Assembly (NCBI RefSeq): GCF_000833575.1
Contig: NZ_CP010827.1
Coordinates: 1,058,980-1,122,979, forward strand
Length of the DNA: 64,000 nt
Direction: 5' to 3'
From: Corynebacterium singulare
GTDB taxonomy: Bacteria > Actinomycetota > Actinomycetes > Mycobacteriales > Mycobacteriaceae
Part shown: positions 19,445-29,252 of the stretch, in pieces
Numbering within the stretch: the first letter of the stretch is position 1
How the letters are laid out: each line of letters starts with the position of its first letter
The notes under the pieces: generated by a model
What the model saw: only the letters and a program-made list of their open reading frames with translations
The model's database searches: none
Told to the model about the DNA's origin: nothing
Made by a program: the position numbers and the translations under genes

Positions 19445-20283
19445 TTCTCCATCGCCGATTGCAGCACAGTGAGCACCGCGCGCCGCGCCGCGGAATCATC
19501 GAGGTGGGAATCCACCAGCGTGACGAGTGCCTCTAAAACCAGCAGGAAGGCCACGCGGGAGGCATCCGCGAGTTCAGCGCGGAACGTTCCATCGGGGGAG
19601 GGAATGACCAGCGTGTAGGTGGCAAGATCCGCCAAGGGCGAAGAGGTAAACGACGTCAATGCGATGATGGCCGCGCCCGACGCGTGGGCCGCGGTCGCAG
19701 CTTTGAGCGTGAGCGTGGTCGAGCCGGATCCAGAGACCACGAGGCATACGCACTCGGAATCCAGTTGCGTTGCTGCGATGTGCTGGCCCGTGGCCTCTCC
19801 CACGAACTCTGCAGGGCGTCCGATACTGGTCAGGCGCAGCGCCATGGTTTGGGCGAGTGGAGCCGATAGTCCGTTGCCCACGATGAGGACGCGCTTCGCT
19901 CCCACAAGTGATTCAACCGTTGCTGTCAGTTCTTTCTCATTGAGTAGCGTGGTGAGTCCGTGTAGATAATTGCTGAAGCTGGCAATCTCGGCGGACATGC
20001 GGCCGACGTAGGTCGAATCGACACCGGGAAGCTGCCGTGGGCGTTGCGCAATCTCCTGCGTGAGAGCTACGCGCAACTGCTGGTAGCCGTCGTAGCCCAG
20101 CGCCTGCGCCGTACGGATGACTGAGGTGCGGGAGGTACCGACTTTAGCCGCGAGCTGATCCGCGGTGGCGTGGAGGACAAAGTCCATGTCCTCCAAGATG
20201 GCCTGAGCCACGCGCTGCTCGATGGGCTGCAAGCTTGGCATGCGTGTAGTGATGTGTGCAGAAGGTGGGGCAGTATCAGTCAT
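19441..20283 (-). CDS. MurR/RpiR family transcriptional regulator
   Basis: The 280-residue protein has an N-terminal RpiR helix-turn-helix (ATADQLAAKVGTSRTSVIRTAQALGYDGYQQLR, about residues 38-72) and a C-terminal SIS sugar-phosphate-binding domain (VLIVGNGLSAPLAQTMALRL to VVSGSGSTTLTLKAATAAHASGAAIIALT). Such regulators sense phosphosugars or similar phosphorylated ligands. It is the last gene of the phn-like operon, 17 bp after phnE, so it most likely controls that operon. Confidence 0.9.
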   Translation of the reverse strand: MTDTAPPSAHITTRMPSLQPIEQRVAQAILEDMDFVLHATADQLAAKVGTSRTSVIRTAQALGYDGYQQLRVALTQEIAQRPRQLPGVDSTYVGRMSAEIASFSNYLHGLTTLLNEKELTATVESLVGAKRVLIVGNGLSAPLAQTMALRLTSIGRPAEFVGEATGQHIAATQLDSECVCLVVSGSGSTTLTLKAATAAHASGAAIIALTSFTSSPLADLATYTLVIPSPDGTFRAELADASRVAFLLVLEALVTLVDSHLDDSAARRAVLTVLQSAMEN

Positions 20284-20300
20284 AGGGGCTGGGGATGTGG

Positions 20301-21119
20301 TTAGGCGTACTTAGCTGCCACGATCCGGCGGCGGATGGCACCGGAGACGGCGTCGATGGACATAGTAATGACGATGACGACGATAAGTAGTACGCCCACA
20401 ACGTCCCACTGGCGGTATTGCGTATAGCCGGTGAGCATGTCGCCGATACCACCCACTCCGATGAGACCGAGGACGGCGGAAGTACGCACGTTGATCTCAA
20501 AGCGATAGAGCGCTAGGGATGCTAACTCAGGCTGGACGATTGGCCACGTTCCCCAACGCACCGTTTCCACGAGAGTGCCGCCCGAAGCCTTCACTGCCTC
20601 AGCTGGGCCGGTTGGCGCGGTTTCGATGGCCTCATAGGTCCATTTGGCATGCGTTCCAATTCCGCCAATGGCAAGGGCCAACGCGCCCGTGAAGGGCGTG
20701 AGACCGGTAACTGTCAGGATGATAATCGCAATAATGATCTCCGGTACTGCGCGGATGATGGCGAAGAGCGCACGTAAAGGAAGGAATACCCAGCCGGGGG
20801 AGACAGTATTGGCGGCGAGCACACCCAAGATAGTTGAGAGCACCACGCCGAGGATGGCGCCGATCCAGGCCATAGCCACGGAGCGCCAGGTTTGGAGGAG
20901 GGCTTCACCTAGTTTTGACCAGTCCGGGTTGGAGAACATGAGCACGAGGTAGTGCCAAATGTTGGTGGGCAGATCTTTCAACGCCGAGAGGTTGACATCG
21001 ATGTACCCAAAGGACAAGGCCAAGATGACAAGAATTCCGGCCCACGCACCCCAGACACCCCAGCTGCGGGAACGTGAAGGCAGTGCGGATGGTGCAGTTG
21101 CTGGAAGTGCAGTGCTCAT
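20301..21119 (-). CDS. phnE: Phosphonate-type ABC transporter permease (second PhnE)
   Basis: The 272-residue protein has about six membrane helices and the permease EAA-like loop EAVKASGGTLVETVRWGTWPIVQPELA (about residues 170-196). The end IGVGGIGDMLTGYTQYRQWDVVGVLLIVV is typical of PhnE. Its start overlaps the end of the first permease gene by 4 bp (ATGA), so the two are translated together as a probable heterodimer. The protein would carry phosphonate or another phosphorus oxyanion across the membrane. Confidence 0.9.
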   Translation of the reverse strand: MSTALPATAPSALPSRSRSWGVWGAWAGILVILALSFGYIDVNLSALKDLPTNIWHYLVLMFSNPDWSKLGEALLQTWRSVAMAWIGAILGVVLSTILGVLAANTVSPGWVFLPLRALFAIIRAVPEIIIAIIILTVTGLTPFTGALALAIGGIGTHAKWTYEAIETAPTGPAEAVKASGGTLVETVRWGTWPIVQPELASLALYRFEINVRTSAVLGLIGVGGIGDMLTGYTQYRQWDVVGVLLIVVIVITMSIDAVSGAIRRRIVAAKYA

Positions 21120-21910
21120 CGCAGCCTCTTTCGCAGGTTGACGGATACGATTTCAAGGGCAATGACTACGACGAGCAGCTCCAGCACGATGGCGGAGAGC
21201 GCATCGTAGCGATAGAATCCGCGGACTTCGTCGATGAGCAAGCCGATGCCGCCCGCGCCCACGAGGCCGAGGACCGCGGAGATACGGACGTTGAGTTCAA
21301 GAGAGTAGATGACCTGGCTGGCAAAGGCGGGCCAGGTTTGGGGGAGAGCAGTCACGCGATTGATTTGAGTCTGCGTACCACCAGTGGCGCGGCCGGCCTC
21401 CATGTAGGAGTCATCAGCGGAGTCAATTGCTTCAGAGACTAGCTTGACCACGATGCCGACATCGAAAAGCACTAGCGTAACGACGCCCGGTAGGGCGCCG
21501 ACGCCGAGCATGGCGACGAGAATGGTGGCGTAAACGAGATCGGGCACCGCGCGGACAACGTTGACGACGCCGCGTACGAGCGTGCGCCATGGTGTCGAGG
21601 GATTCGTGGGGCGTGCCGCCCACAACGACAGCGGAAGGGCAATCACCGCGGATATGGCGGCACCCACCACGGCCATGGCTAGGGTCTCGAGCAGAGGTTG
21701 CCACGTGCGCGGAAGGATGGACCAATCGGGGCTGAGCATCAGCGCTAAACGGTCGGCACCGTTGCGCCAATTGCGCGCAATCTGCCCCAAGTCGATCTCG
21801 ATACCGCCCCAGGCGGGGATGCACGTGGCGATGGTCAGCGCGATGAACGCGGCCAGCCCACCGAGAATGCCGGGCCAATTCCGCTGCCGGGGAGGAAGCA
21901 CGGCTGTCAT
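21116..21910 (-). CDS. phnE: Phosphonate-type ABC transporter permease (first PhnE)
   Basis: The 264-residue protein is a PhnE paralogue of its neighbour, with the coupling loop [35 protein letters not shown] and the [25 protein letters not shown] segment. It overlaps both phnC (4 bp) and the second permease (4 bp). Two separate permease genes, rather than one, is the layout of several PhnCDE1E2 importers. Confidence 0.9.
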   Translation of the reverse strand: MTAVLPPRQRNWPGILGGLAAFIALTIATCIPAWGGIEIDLGQIARNWRNGADRLALMLSPDWSILPRTWQPLLETLAMAVVGAAISAVIALPLSLWAARPTNPSTPWRTLVRGVVNVVRAVPDLVYATILVAMLGVGALPGVVTLVLFDVGIVVKLVSEAIDSADDSYMEAGRATGGTQTQINRVTALPQTWPAFASQVIYSLELNVRISAVLGLVGAGGIGLLIDEVRGFYRYDALSAIVLELLVVVIALEIVSVNLRKRLR

Positions 21911-22707
21911 ACTGTGCTCCCTTGACTTCCCAGCTGGTCTTCCTCTCGGATGCGGCGGCCGTAGATGGTCTCGAAATCCTCCACAGAGGACCCTTGCGCG
22001 GGGCCATCGAAGACGATCTTTCCATGGCGAATGCCGATGATGCGGGTCGCGTAGTCTTGGGCTAAGTCCACAAGGTGCAGGTTTACCAAAGTGGTGAGGT
22101 CACGCTCGGTATTGATGCGGCGTAGATCCTTCATGACAGAGTGCGCGGTAGGCGGGTCGAGGGACGCTACGGGTTCATCGGCCAACATGATGGCGGGCTT
22201 CTGGGAGAGGGCGCGGGCAATGGCCACGCGCTGCTTTTGGCCACCAGACAAAGCGCCGGCCTTGTTCCACGCCTTGTCGAGGATGCCCACGGACTCCAAA
22301 GCTTCGGCGATAATCGTTTTGTCCGCCGAAGTTGAGATGCCCAGCAACGTGCGCCAACCTGGGTTGTGGGAGAAACGGCCAACGAGCACGTTAGCGAATA
22401 CACTTGCGCGATCTGCCAGGTTGAACTCCTGGAAAATCATGCCGATGCGGCCACGGAGTGTGCGCAGTTGGGAACCTTTCGCGGCGGATATTTCGTGCGG
22501 ACCAACGAAGATCTTTCCCGAGGTCGGCTGCACGAGCCCGTTAATGCTGCGGATGAAGGTGGACTTACCGGAGCCCGAAAGACCGACGATGGCGACGAAT
22601 TCGCCGGGGGCGATGTCCACGGAGACGTCGTCAAGCGCCAACGTTCCGTTGGGGTAGCGCACTGAGACATTCTCGAACCGAATGCCCCACGCCTTCTCCT
22701 CCGTCAT
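21907..22707 (-). CDS. phnC: Phosphonate-type ABC transporter ATP-binding protein
   Basis: The 266-residue ATPase has Walker [13 protein letters not shown], a Q-loop at [11 protein letters not shown], the signature [19 protein letters not shown] and Walker [14 protein letters not shown]. The residue pattern ([25 protein letters not shown]) is that of the PhnC branch. It lies 45 bp after phnD and overlaps phnE by 4 bp. Confidence 0.93.
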   Translation of the reverse strand: MTEEKAWGIRFENVSVRYPNGTLALDDVSVDIAPGEFVAIVGLSGSGKSTFIRSINGLVQPTSGKIFVGPHEISAAKGSQLRTLRGRIGMIFQEFNLADRASVFANVLVGRFSHNPGWRTLLGISTSADKTIIAEALESVGILDKAWNKAGALSGGQKQRVAIARALSQKPAIMLADEPVASLDPPTAHSVMKDLRRINTERDLTTLVNLHLVDLAQDYATRIIGIRHGKIVFDGPAQGSSVEDFETIYGRRIREEDQLGSQGSTV

Positions 22708-22752
22708 GGGGAACCTTTCTAAGTGGGAAATGGGCAGTGGAGGAGTGCGAAT

Positions 22753-23745
22753 CTACTGTGCGAAGCGTTCGTTGACCTTGCGCGCCATGTCGATGGACTC
22801 TTTCTTAGCCGGAACCCAGTCGGTGATGTCGAAGATGGCGGACATGGTGTCCGGGTCCACCTCAGAGAAGCCGTCCATAAGGTCGGTGATTTCCTTGCGG
22901 CGCTCCTCTGGGACATCATCAGAAATGACGACGCCGCCATTGGGGTACATGTCGGTATAACCGAAGACGACAAGCTTCTCAGCCAAGTCAGGAGCCTCTG
23001 ATGAGTCAATGGTGGAGCGTGCGTCCCAGAAGCTGAAGCCCACTTCGGCGTCACCGTTGTAGACGGCCATGATGGACGCATCGTTAGAGGTCACAGGGAC
23101 CTTCTTGAGACTATCAACATCAATGCCTTGGGACTCCATAGCCATGACCGGCAGCTGGTAGCCGGCCGGCGAGGTAGCACCGAGCATGGCGACGGTAGTT
23201 TTGGCATCAATCTTCTTCAGTGCCTCGAGTCCCTTCGGGCCCTGTCCCTCATTTTTGTCTGCGGTGGCGGTGCCGTTGCAGTAGAGGTAGTCATCGCCGC
23301 TTGCTGCGTAGGTGGCCTTGACTGGCTCATCCTCGCAGTACTTGTCAGGATTGTTGGTGACAAACTGGCCGGCGTAGGAATCTGCACCGAAGCGCTCATC
23401 CTGCAGAACAGCGTGGGCGCCGTACATATCCTCAGCGGAGGCCAGCTGTGCTGCAGAGGCGATAGCGATGTCAGCCTGGCCGGAGCCGATGGCTTCGACG
23501 GCGGCCTGGTAGTCCTTGGTAACAACACCCTCAACCTCAACGCCGAGCTCCTCAGAGAGGTAATCAGTCAACGGCTTCGCAGTGGTCACCAAATCATTGA
23601 CCTTTTCGTTCGGGATGAGTGCGAGGGTGAGCTTCTCATCAGCGCCTTTAGCGGAGTCAGAACCGCTATCGGAGTCAGAGGAGCAAGCGGTAAGGGAGAG
23701 GGACAGAGTAAGAGCAGTGGCGGCAAGAGCGGTGAAACGGCGCAT
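22753..23745 (-). CDS. phnD: Phosphonate/phosphite-type substrate-binding lipoprotein
   Basis: The 330-residue protein begins with a lipoprotein signal peptide and lipobox LTAC-S (Cys21), followed by a Ser/Asp-rich linker. The body is a PhnD-type binding domain: TLALIPNEKVNDLVTTAKPLTDYLSEELG at the start, ASAAQLASAEDMYGAH, and the central YLYCNGTA and TSPAGYQLPVM segments. The ligand is probably a phosphonate, phosphite or organophosphate; the sequence does not decide which. Confidence 0.9.
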   Translation of the reverse strand: MRRFTALAATALTLSLSLTACSSDSDSGSDSAKGADEKLTLALIPNEKVNDLVTTAKPLTDYLSEELGVEVEGVVTKDYQAAVEAIGSGQADIAIASAAQLASAEDMYGAHAVLQDERFGADSYAGQFVTNNPDKYCEDEPVKATYAASGDDYLYCNGTATADKNEGQGPKGLEALKKIDAKTTVAMLGATSPAGYQLPVMAMESQGIDVDSLKKVPVTSNDASIMAVYNGDAEVGFSFWDARSTIDSSEAPDLAEKLVVFGYTDMYPNGGVVISDDVPEERRKEITDLMDGFSEVDPDTMSAIFDITDWVPAKKESIDMARKVNERFAQ

Positions 23746-23771
23746 GATGAGTGTCTTTCTGTGCGTGTGGT

Positions 23772-24428
23772 TTAAAGAGCAGAGGTCAGTTGGGGAAAGA
23801 TGTCGGTGACGCGGGTGACGCGCCAGGTCGGGTTAGCCTCACAGGGGACGGCGAAGGGGGAGTCAACGAGCACGGTGCGTCCACCCATGGCGGCCACGGG
23901 TGCAAGGTCGTACTCCCAAATATCTCCGAAGGAGATGAGGCGAGTCGGATCCGTGCCGGCAAGATCGGTGTCCAGGATGCGGGTGAGCCCTTGAGGTTTA
24001 CCCACCCCGGTGTACACGGCGTCGAAGGACTCTTTGAGGCCAAGCGTATGAAGGGCAGCGCGGAGGCCAATCTCTGGAGAGTTCGTCGCCAGAATGGCGC
24101 GGCCGGGGTAGGAAGTAAGGAACTCGGCAAGCCCCTCAGGGGCGTTGATGCCGGTGTCGGCGAGGTTCTCCCGCGAGGCCATGTATGCCTCCTGGCAAGT
24201 CTCCTCCGGCACGTCGAGTTCGGCGGCGAGAGTGTGGACGAGGTGGTAGCCGTCGCGCGCTGAGCCGACGTCATTGGAGTTCAGCAGCGCTTCAGCGTCA
24301 TGAGCAATGGACGGGTGCCCGGCCTTCTCAGCAATATGGTGCGCATAGGCCAGCACGGGACCGTGGCCAAGGCTGACGGTCCCGTCAAAATCGAAGAGTA
24401 GGACTGGGCGAGGTATGTCTATGGACAT
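23772..24428 (-). CDS. HAD superfamily hydrolase, first gene of the phn-like operon
   Basis: About 218 residues from ATG 24428. The four HAD motifs are present: LLFDFDGTVS (nucleophile Asp), ILATNSPE, the lysine in YTGVGKPQGLTRIL, and SFGDIWEYDLAPVAAMGG. The cap region is a small helical insertion after motif I. It leads the operon 26 bp before phnD, so it probably dephosphorylates or cleaves what the importer brings in. A phosphonatase-like or phosphoglycolate-phosphatase-like activity is possible. It lacks clear features that would identify it as PhnX. Confidence 0.85.
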   Translation of the reverse strand: MSIDIPRPVLLFDFDGTVSLGHGPVLAYAHHIAEKAGHPSIAHDAEALLNSNDVGSARDGYHLVHTLAAELDVPEETCQEAYMASRENLADTGINAPEGLAEFLTSYPGRAILATNSPEIGLRAALHTLGLKESFDAVYTGVGKPQGLTRILDTDLAGTDPTRLISFGDIWEYDLAPVAAMGGRTVLVDSPFAVPCEANPTWRVTRVTDIFPQLTSAL

Positions 24429-24429
24429 A

Positions 24430-24459
24430 AAGTACAAACTAATGGTGGGTTATGTACTT
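24430..24459. promoter_or_regulatory. Inverted repeat at the start of the phn-like operon
   Basis: AAGTACA (24430-24436) and TGTACTT (24453-24459) form an inverted repeat with a 16-nt spacer. It sits directly upstream of the HAD gene start and in front of the divergent cation-efflux gene. It could be the operator for the operon's RpiR protein, but this is inference from position. Confidence 0.4.
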
Positions 24460-24556
24460 CGCGACCGCACGCGGTAAACATTCAGTGAACAGTGCGTGCA
24501 CATCCGGCTTTGGTAGTCTGAGGGATTGTAAAAAATCTCTCCACGAAGGTCGGGAT

Positions 24557-25465
24557 ATGTCTCTTCCTAGCGAGCAGTTGGTGCTCGAACGCTTCATGAA
24601 GCTCTCTATCGCCACTGCGGTGGCCACCATTGTTCTCAAGGTTATTGCTGCTGCCGTGACGGGATCGGTGGGCTTTCTTTCCGACGCCCTCGAGTCCGGC
24701 GTCAACCTTGTTGCCGCTGTCGTGGGATTCGTGGCTATCAAGATTGCAGCCAAACCCGCGGATGCGAACCACCAGTTCGGGCACGGCAAGGCTGAGTATG
24801 TCTCGGCGCTGGTGGAGGGTGCAATGATTTTCGTCGCCGCGGCGATGATCATCTACACCGCTATTCGCCGCCTCATGGAGCCGCAGCCGCTGGAGCAGCC
24901 TGGGCTAGGTCTTCTCCTATCGCTCGTGGCTTCCTTGCTCAACCTAGGCGTGGGCCTTTTGCTGGTGCGCGCGGGTAAGCAGCACCGTTCGGCTACTTTG
25001 CAGGCGGACGGAAAGCACTTGCTTACCGACGTCTGGACGTCCGTCGGCGTCCTCCTCGGCATCGGCGCGGTCAGCCTCACGGATTGGTTGTGGCTCGACC
25101 CAGTCATCGCGTTTGCGGTGGGCCTCAATATTTTGTGGACTGGGTACAAGCTGCTCAAGGAATCTCTGAGCTCTTTGCTCTCTGAGTCTTTGCCCAAGGA
25201 AGAACATGCGCAGCTCGACACCCTCCTCAACGAACTCGAAGAGCGTCACGACGTGGAGTTTACGTCTCGCCGCACCGTAGCCTCCGGCCGCAACCGGCTG
25301 GTCTACCTCACCATGGACGTGCCCGGACAGTGGACGGTACTGCACTCGCACACCATCGCTGACCGCATCGAGGACGCCATCGATGAGCTTTTCCCCGGCG
25401 CTGAGGTCTTCATCCACGTTGAACCTGCCGGCACGGTTCATCGCCGCATCCTGCGCATGCCGTAA
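24557..25465 (+). CDS. Cation diffusion facilitator family metal exporter
   Basis: About 302 residues from ATG 24557, where a GAAGG-type ribosome site precedes it; the frame extends upstream to 24452 with no family similarity. Six membrane helices, the metal-site segments SDALESGVNLVAAVVGF and DGKHLLTDVWTSVGVLLG, and a C-terminal cytoplasmic domain with IHVEPAG are those of CDF zinc/iron/manganese exporters. It is divergent from the HAD-phn operon. Confidence 0.93.
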   Translation: MSLPSEQLVLERFMKLSIATAVATIVLKVIAAAVTGSVGFLSDALESGVNLVAAVVGFVAIKIAAKPADANHQFGHGKAEYVSALVEGAMIFVAAAMIIYTAIRRLMEPQPLEQPGLGLLLSLVASLLNLGVGLLLVRAGKQHRSATLQADGKHLLTDVWTSVGVLLGIGAVSLTDWLWLDPVIAFAVGLNILWTGYKLLKESLSSLLSESLPKEEHAQLDTLLNELEERHDVEFTSRRTVASGRNRLVYLTMDVPGQWTVLHSHTIADRIEDAIDELFPGAEVFIHVEPAGTVHRRILRMP

Positions 25466-25474
25466 TGCTTGTAG

Positions 25475-26431
25475 CTAGCGCAGGCTGGCCACGCCGCGTC
25501 CGCCTTCCATTACCCACGGCCAACTCAGACCGTTCTTGGTGAGGACATTGACGCGGATCTCATCGGGGACAATCCAGTCCTTGTTGGCGTAGCCCAGCAA
25601 GTATTCGTCGAACGCAGGCAGCTCGAGTCGTAGTTCTAGGGCAGTACGGATTTCCTCTGCAGAAACATCTTCCTGCCAAGTGGCCATCCAAAAGTCTTGG
25701 CCATCGTGGCGAGTGCGTCGAGCGTCTGCCGACTTCAAAGCTGTGGTGGCTTGAGTCTTGCTGAGCTTTGACCACGCTTGGAGGTCTTCTACCGAGATCG
25801 GACCATGACCTGAGATATACCGTTGACCAAGTTCGTGAAGGGGATGCGCTGGCTCGTGTTGGGCAACGGGAAGTGCATCAACGTGAAGAATGGTTTCCTG
25901 GTTGCCGTCCTTGGGGCCTTGGACGAGGTCACCTGCTCCGCCGAAGGCACGCAGTAAGTGGGAGCCGCGACCTTCTGTGGGATCCACGCCCGTCTCGGCG
26001 AAAAGCTCATAGACCTGCGCGCGGGTTAATGGTGTGGTGGCTGCGCTGTGGAGGGCCTCTGAGCACGCTTCAAACATCTCTTCGCTGAGCCCTAGACTGG
26101 GGCGCCGAGACTTCTGGCTTGCGGCGATGCGTGGATAGAGGAGGCAGGACATCCAGCGGACGTCGGCAGCCGGCATGAAGTGCAACGTCCCTCGCTGGGG
26201 CCAGCAGCGCACCACGCGGTAGCTTTCTATCTCTTTCAGAACCTTGTCATCGTCACACCCGGCGCGCAGGGAAAGTGCACGAACACCAGCATCGTAGGTC
26301 TGCCCCTGTAGAGCAAGGAGATGCTCAGCGACGTCCAGCGCCGAGGTGAGCGATGGCCGCGCGGCCGACGGCGCTAGCCCTTGGGCAATGAGCCGGTGCG
26401 CTAGGAGTTCATCACGGGATAGCTCGTGCAT
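25475..26431 (-). CDS. Winged-helix DNA glycosylase-like protein (AlkZ/HTH_42 family)
   Basis: The 318-residue protein belongs to the HTH_42 family of winged-helix proteins. It has the N-terminal LLALQGQTYDAGVRALSLR with a Q-x-Q motif, the placement of the catalytic glutamines in AlkZ-type glycosylases. The middle and end carry RGTLHFMPAADVRWM and FDEYLLGYANKDWIVPD. AlkZ-like enzymes remove bulky or crosslinked bases; the lesion handled here is unknown. It ends 10 bp from the convergent metal exporter. Confidence 0.82.
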   Translation of the reverse strand: MHELSRDELLAHRLIAQGLAPSAARPSLTSALDVAEHLLALQGQTYDAGVRALSLRAGCDDDKVLKEIESYRVVRCWPQRGTLHFMPAADVRWMSCLLYPRIAASQKSRRPSLGLSEEMFEACSEALHSAATTPLTRAQVYELFAETGVDPTEGRGSHLLRAFGGAGDLVQGPKDGNQETILHVDALPVAQHEPAHPLHELGQRYISGHGPISVEDLQAWSKLSKTQATTALKSADARRTRHDGQDFWMATWQEDVSAEEIRTALELRLELPAFDEYLLGYANKDWIVPDEIRVNVLTKNGLSWPWVMEGGRGVASLR

Positions 26432-26441
26432 GGTTTCTCCT

Positions 26442-27998
26442 TTAAAGCCGGAAGGTCTTCATCAGCCGCATGCCAGTGGACACGAGCTGGCGAAAACGTT
26501 CCGGTGTGATGTGCTCTGAGGGGGCGAGCGGGTGCAGTCGCTGTTCAGCCACGGTGCGCTCGTTGGCCCATAGACGCATGCCGGTAATGCCGTGGCGGTG
26601 GTTCAGTCCGGACTCCTTGACGCCACCTCCGGGCGCGGCGATGGAACCATAGGCGGCAGCGAAGCCTTCGTTGATGTTGACCATGCCCGCCTCGAGTTGA
26701 GAAGCAACCTTCCAGGCGCGGCGCGAATTGCCGGACCACACGGAGGCGGATAGACCGTAGTTCGTGTCATTGGCGCGCTGAATGGCCTCCGCATCGGAGT
26801 GCACCGGGTACACGGCTAGGACAGGTCCAAAGGTCTCCGCGGCATAGAGATCCATCTCAGGGGTAACACCGGTCAGCACGGTGGGTTCATAGAAAAACGG
26901 CCCCAGGTCTGGGCGGGCCTTCCCACCGTAGACCACAGTGGCTCCTTTGGATACTGCGTCTTCGACGTGGGCTTCTACCGTATCGAGTTGGCGCTGCGAG
27001 GTAAGGGAGCCGATGGTGGCGGCATCGGAGAAGGCCGCGCCGAGTACTTGCTGGTCCAATGCCATTGTGAGTTCTTTGAGAAACCCCTCAACAATGCTCT
27101 CGTGAACATACGCGCGCTCGGCAGACATGCACAGCTGGCCAGATGAGGAGAACGCGGTGCGCACGGCGCCTTGGGCGGTGGGTTTCAAGGGGGCGTCGTC
27201 AAGCACCAGCATTGGATTCTTGCCGCCCAGCTCCAGCATGGTGGGGATGAGGCGCCCGGCAGCCTGCGCGGCGATGGACTTACCGGCCTGGGTAGAGCCG
27301 GTGAAGGAGAGTCCGTCCACGAGCGGGATGAGGGCATCACCCACCTCCGCGCCGTTTCCCGGTACAAGTTGCCAGGCGGCCTCCGGAAGACCTGCTTCAA
27401 TGGCTAGACGCCTGAGCAGGATGGCCGTCAGCGTGGTCTGGGAGTCCGGCTTGTGCACAACAGCGTTGTCCGCAGAAAGCGCTGCCAAGACATCGCCGAC
27501 GCCTAACGAGAGCGGATAATTCCAAGGCGAAATAAGCCCCACCACGCCTAGCGGATAATGCTGCGTGCGGGTCTTTGTCAGCACAGGAAGCGCGCCGGGG
27601 TGGCGTTGCGTGCCGAAGGCTTTGCGGATATTAACCGCGTAGAAGCGCGCGCAGTTATAGAGATCCATGAGCTCGTCATAGGCATGCGCGCGGGACTTGC
27701 CGTTCTCCGCCTGGATAAGGTCGAGGATGAGCTCCTCGTTGTCCTGGACGAGGTCGTGGAGGCGCAGCAAGATCGCCGCGCGATTCCCCTGACCCACGCC
27801 GACGCGGGCATATTCAACGGCGCGTTCTACATCGTGGGCGGTGGCAACGGGGAAGCGAAAGAGTTCCTCGCCGGTAAAAGGCGCGTGAGCATGGTGTTCC
27901 TCGCCGGTGCCGCATACGTCGTGGGCGGGATCGGTGTCCAGGAAACTCTGCACACGGTGGGGGAGACGGGTCTGAGTAAAGGTTTTCATGACGTCCAT
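26442..27998 (-). CDS. gabD2: Succinate-semialdehyde dehydrogenase (NADP+)
   Basis: The 518-residue aldehyde dehydrogenase has the catalytic Glu in LELGGKNPMLVLD and the catalytic Cys in SSGQLCMSAERAYV. It has the cofactor-binding SFTGSTQAGKSIAAQAA and a C-terminal SGLNHRHGITGMRLW close to mycobacterial GabD2. It oxidises succinate semialdehyde, or a related aldehyde, to the acid. Start codons at 27998 and 27989 are both possible. Confidence 0.88.
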   Translation of the reverse strand: MDVMKTFTQTRLPHRVQSFLDTDPAHDVCGTGEEHHAHAPFTGEELFRFPVATAHDVERAVEYARVGVGQGNRAAILLRLHDLVQDNEELILDLIQAENGKSRAHAYDELMDLYNCARFYAVNIRKAFGTQRHPGALPVLTKTRTQHYPLGVVGLISPWNYPLSLGVGDVLAALSADNAVVHKPDSQTTLTAILLRRLAIEAGLPEAAWQLVPGNGAEVGDALIPLVDGLSFTGSTQAGKSIAAQAAGRLIPTMLELGGKNPMLVLDDAPLKPTAQGAVRTAFSSSGQLCMSAERAYVHESIVEGFLKELTMALDQQVLGAAFSDAATIGSLTSQRQLDTVEAHVEDAVSKGATVVYGGKARPDLGPFFYEPTVLTGVTPEMDLYAAETFGPVLAVYPVHSDAEAIQRANDTNYGLSASVWSGNSRRAWKVASQLEAGMVNINEGFAAAYGSIAAPGGGVKESGLNHRHGITGMRLWANERTVAEQRLHPLAPSEHITPERFRQLVSTGMRLMKTFRL

Positions 27999-28079
27999 TG
28001 TCCCAAAAATATTTGGCTCCGCTACACATTTTTTGAGATTTGTCTCACAAACCTAACTACGGGTGGCTAGGATTACGTT

Positions 28080-29252
28080 ATGCCCACCCTATCCACCATC
28101 CCGCGAACGAAGGTGCGAGAGGCTATCGAACCTCTCGTGCGCTCCGGCGAGCATCCAGCACCCGTTGGGGTTATTGACCTTGCGGCTTTCGACTACAACG
28201 CCCAGCAGATGTCCACACGCGCCGGGGGATTGCCCATTCGGGTCGCCTCCAAGTCGGTCCGCAGCGTGTCGGCGTTGCGCCGCGCGCTGGAACATGACGG
28301 CTACCACGGTATCCTTGCGTATTCGGTGCCGGAGGCGCTCCATCTCGTTGCAGAAGGGTTCCGGGACATTGTCGTGGCCTACCCGAGTGTGAACCGAAAG
28401 GCACTGCGAGAGCTGGCAAGCTCCGCGGCCGCGCGCGACACCGTGACGGTGATGGTGGACAGTATCGAGTTGCTTGATCTGCTTCCCAGTCCACTGCGTG
28501 TGGCCATCGATATTGACTGCACTCTGCACTTGCCTGGCGTAGTGGTGGGTCCGCGTCGCTCGCCCATCCGGGAACCGGAGCAGGTGGCGGTGCTGGCCCA
28601 GGAGATTCTGCGGCGAAGGCATCGTCTCGTGGGGCTCATGGCCTATGAAGGTCAGGTGGCGTCCGTGGCGGATGGTCTTCCCGGCCCGGTTGGGGCAGTC
28701 AAGCGCTGGCTGCGATCCCGGTCCATGGTGGATCTCGCGCCGCGACGCCGAGCCTGTGTGGCCGCTGCGCGGGAGGTGGCTGACATCGAGTTTGTCAACG
28801 GCGGTGGAACCGGCAGCCTGCAGGAATCTGCGGCGGAAGGCACATTGACCGAACTCGCCGCAGGTTCTGGGTTCTACACGCCGGCCATCTTCGACGATTT
28901 CACCGACATCAATCACAAGGCGGCGGCGTTTTTCGTCTGCCAGGTCTCCCGCGTGCCTGCGCCCGGGTGGGCAACGGTCAACTCCGGCGGGTGGATTGCA
29001 TCAGGCCCGCCCGCTAAAGATCGCGTGCCGGTTCCGGTGTGGCCGCAAGGGCTAAGTTATTCCACCACCGAGGGTGCCGGAGAAGTGCAGACTCCGTTGC
29101 ACGGCGCCTCCCTGAAGGTCGAGGACCCAGTGTGGTTTCGCCACGCCAAGGCCGGAGAGATGACAGAAAACGTCGATTGCCTCCTTGCTGTGGGGGAGGG
29201 CTGTGTCGAGCACTGGGACACGTATAGAGGACAAGGATGGACACTCCGATGA
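28080..29252 (+). CDS. PLP-dependent amino acid deaminase/aldolase (D-threonine aldolase/alanine racemase fold)
   Basis: The 390-residue protein has the N-terminal alanine-racemase-like barrel, with the PLP lysine in LPIRVASKSVRS (about residue 60). A C-terminal beta domain holds the DSD1-type metal site around WFRHAKAGEMTENVD and EGCVEHWDTYRGQGW. Relatives act on D-threonine or D-serine; the substrate here is inferred only to be a beta-hydroxy amino acid. The ATG is preceded at short distance by a -10-like TAGGAT, so the message may be leaderless. The stop overlaps the next start (ATGA). Confidence 0.85.
   Translation: MPTLSTIPRTKVREAIEPLVRSGEHPAPVGVIDLAAFDYNAQQMSTRAGGLPIRVASKSVRSVSALRRALEHDGYHGILAYSVPEALHLVAEGFRDIVVAYPSVNRKALRELASSAAARDTVTVMVDSIELLDLLPSPLRVAIDIDCTLHLPGVVVGPRRSPIREPEQVAVLAQEILRRRHRLVGLMAYEGQVASVADGLPGPVGAVKRWLRSRSMVDLAPRRRACVAAAREVADIEFVNGGGTGSLQESAAEGTLTELAAGSGFYTPAIFDDFTDINHKAAAFFVCQVSRVPAPGWATVNSGGWIASGPPAKDRVPVPVWPQGLSYSTTEGAGEVQTPLHGASLKVEDPVWFRHAKAGEMTENVDCLLAVGEGCVEHWDTYRGQGWTLR

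Noticed and set aside
19441..24437. C-P lyase phosphonate operon
   Set aside because: Only importer, HAD and regulator genes are present; none of phnG-phnM is seen.
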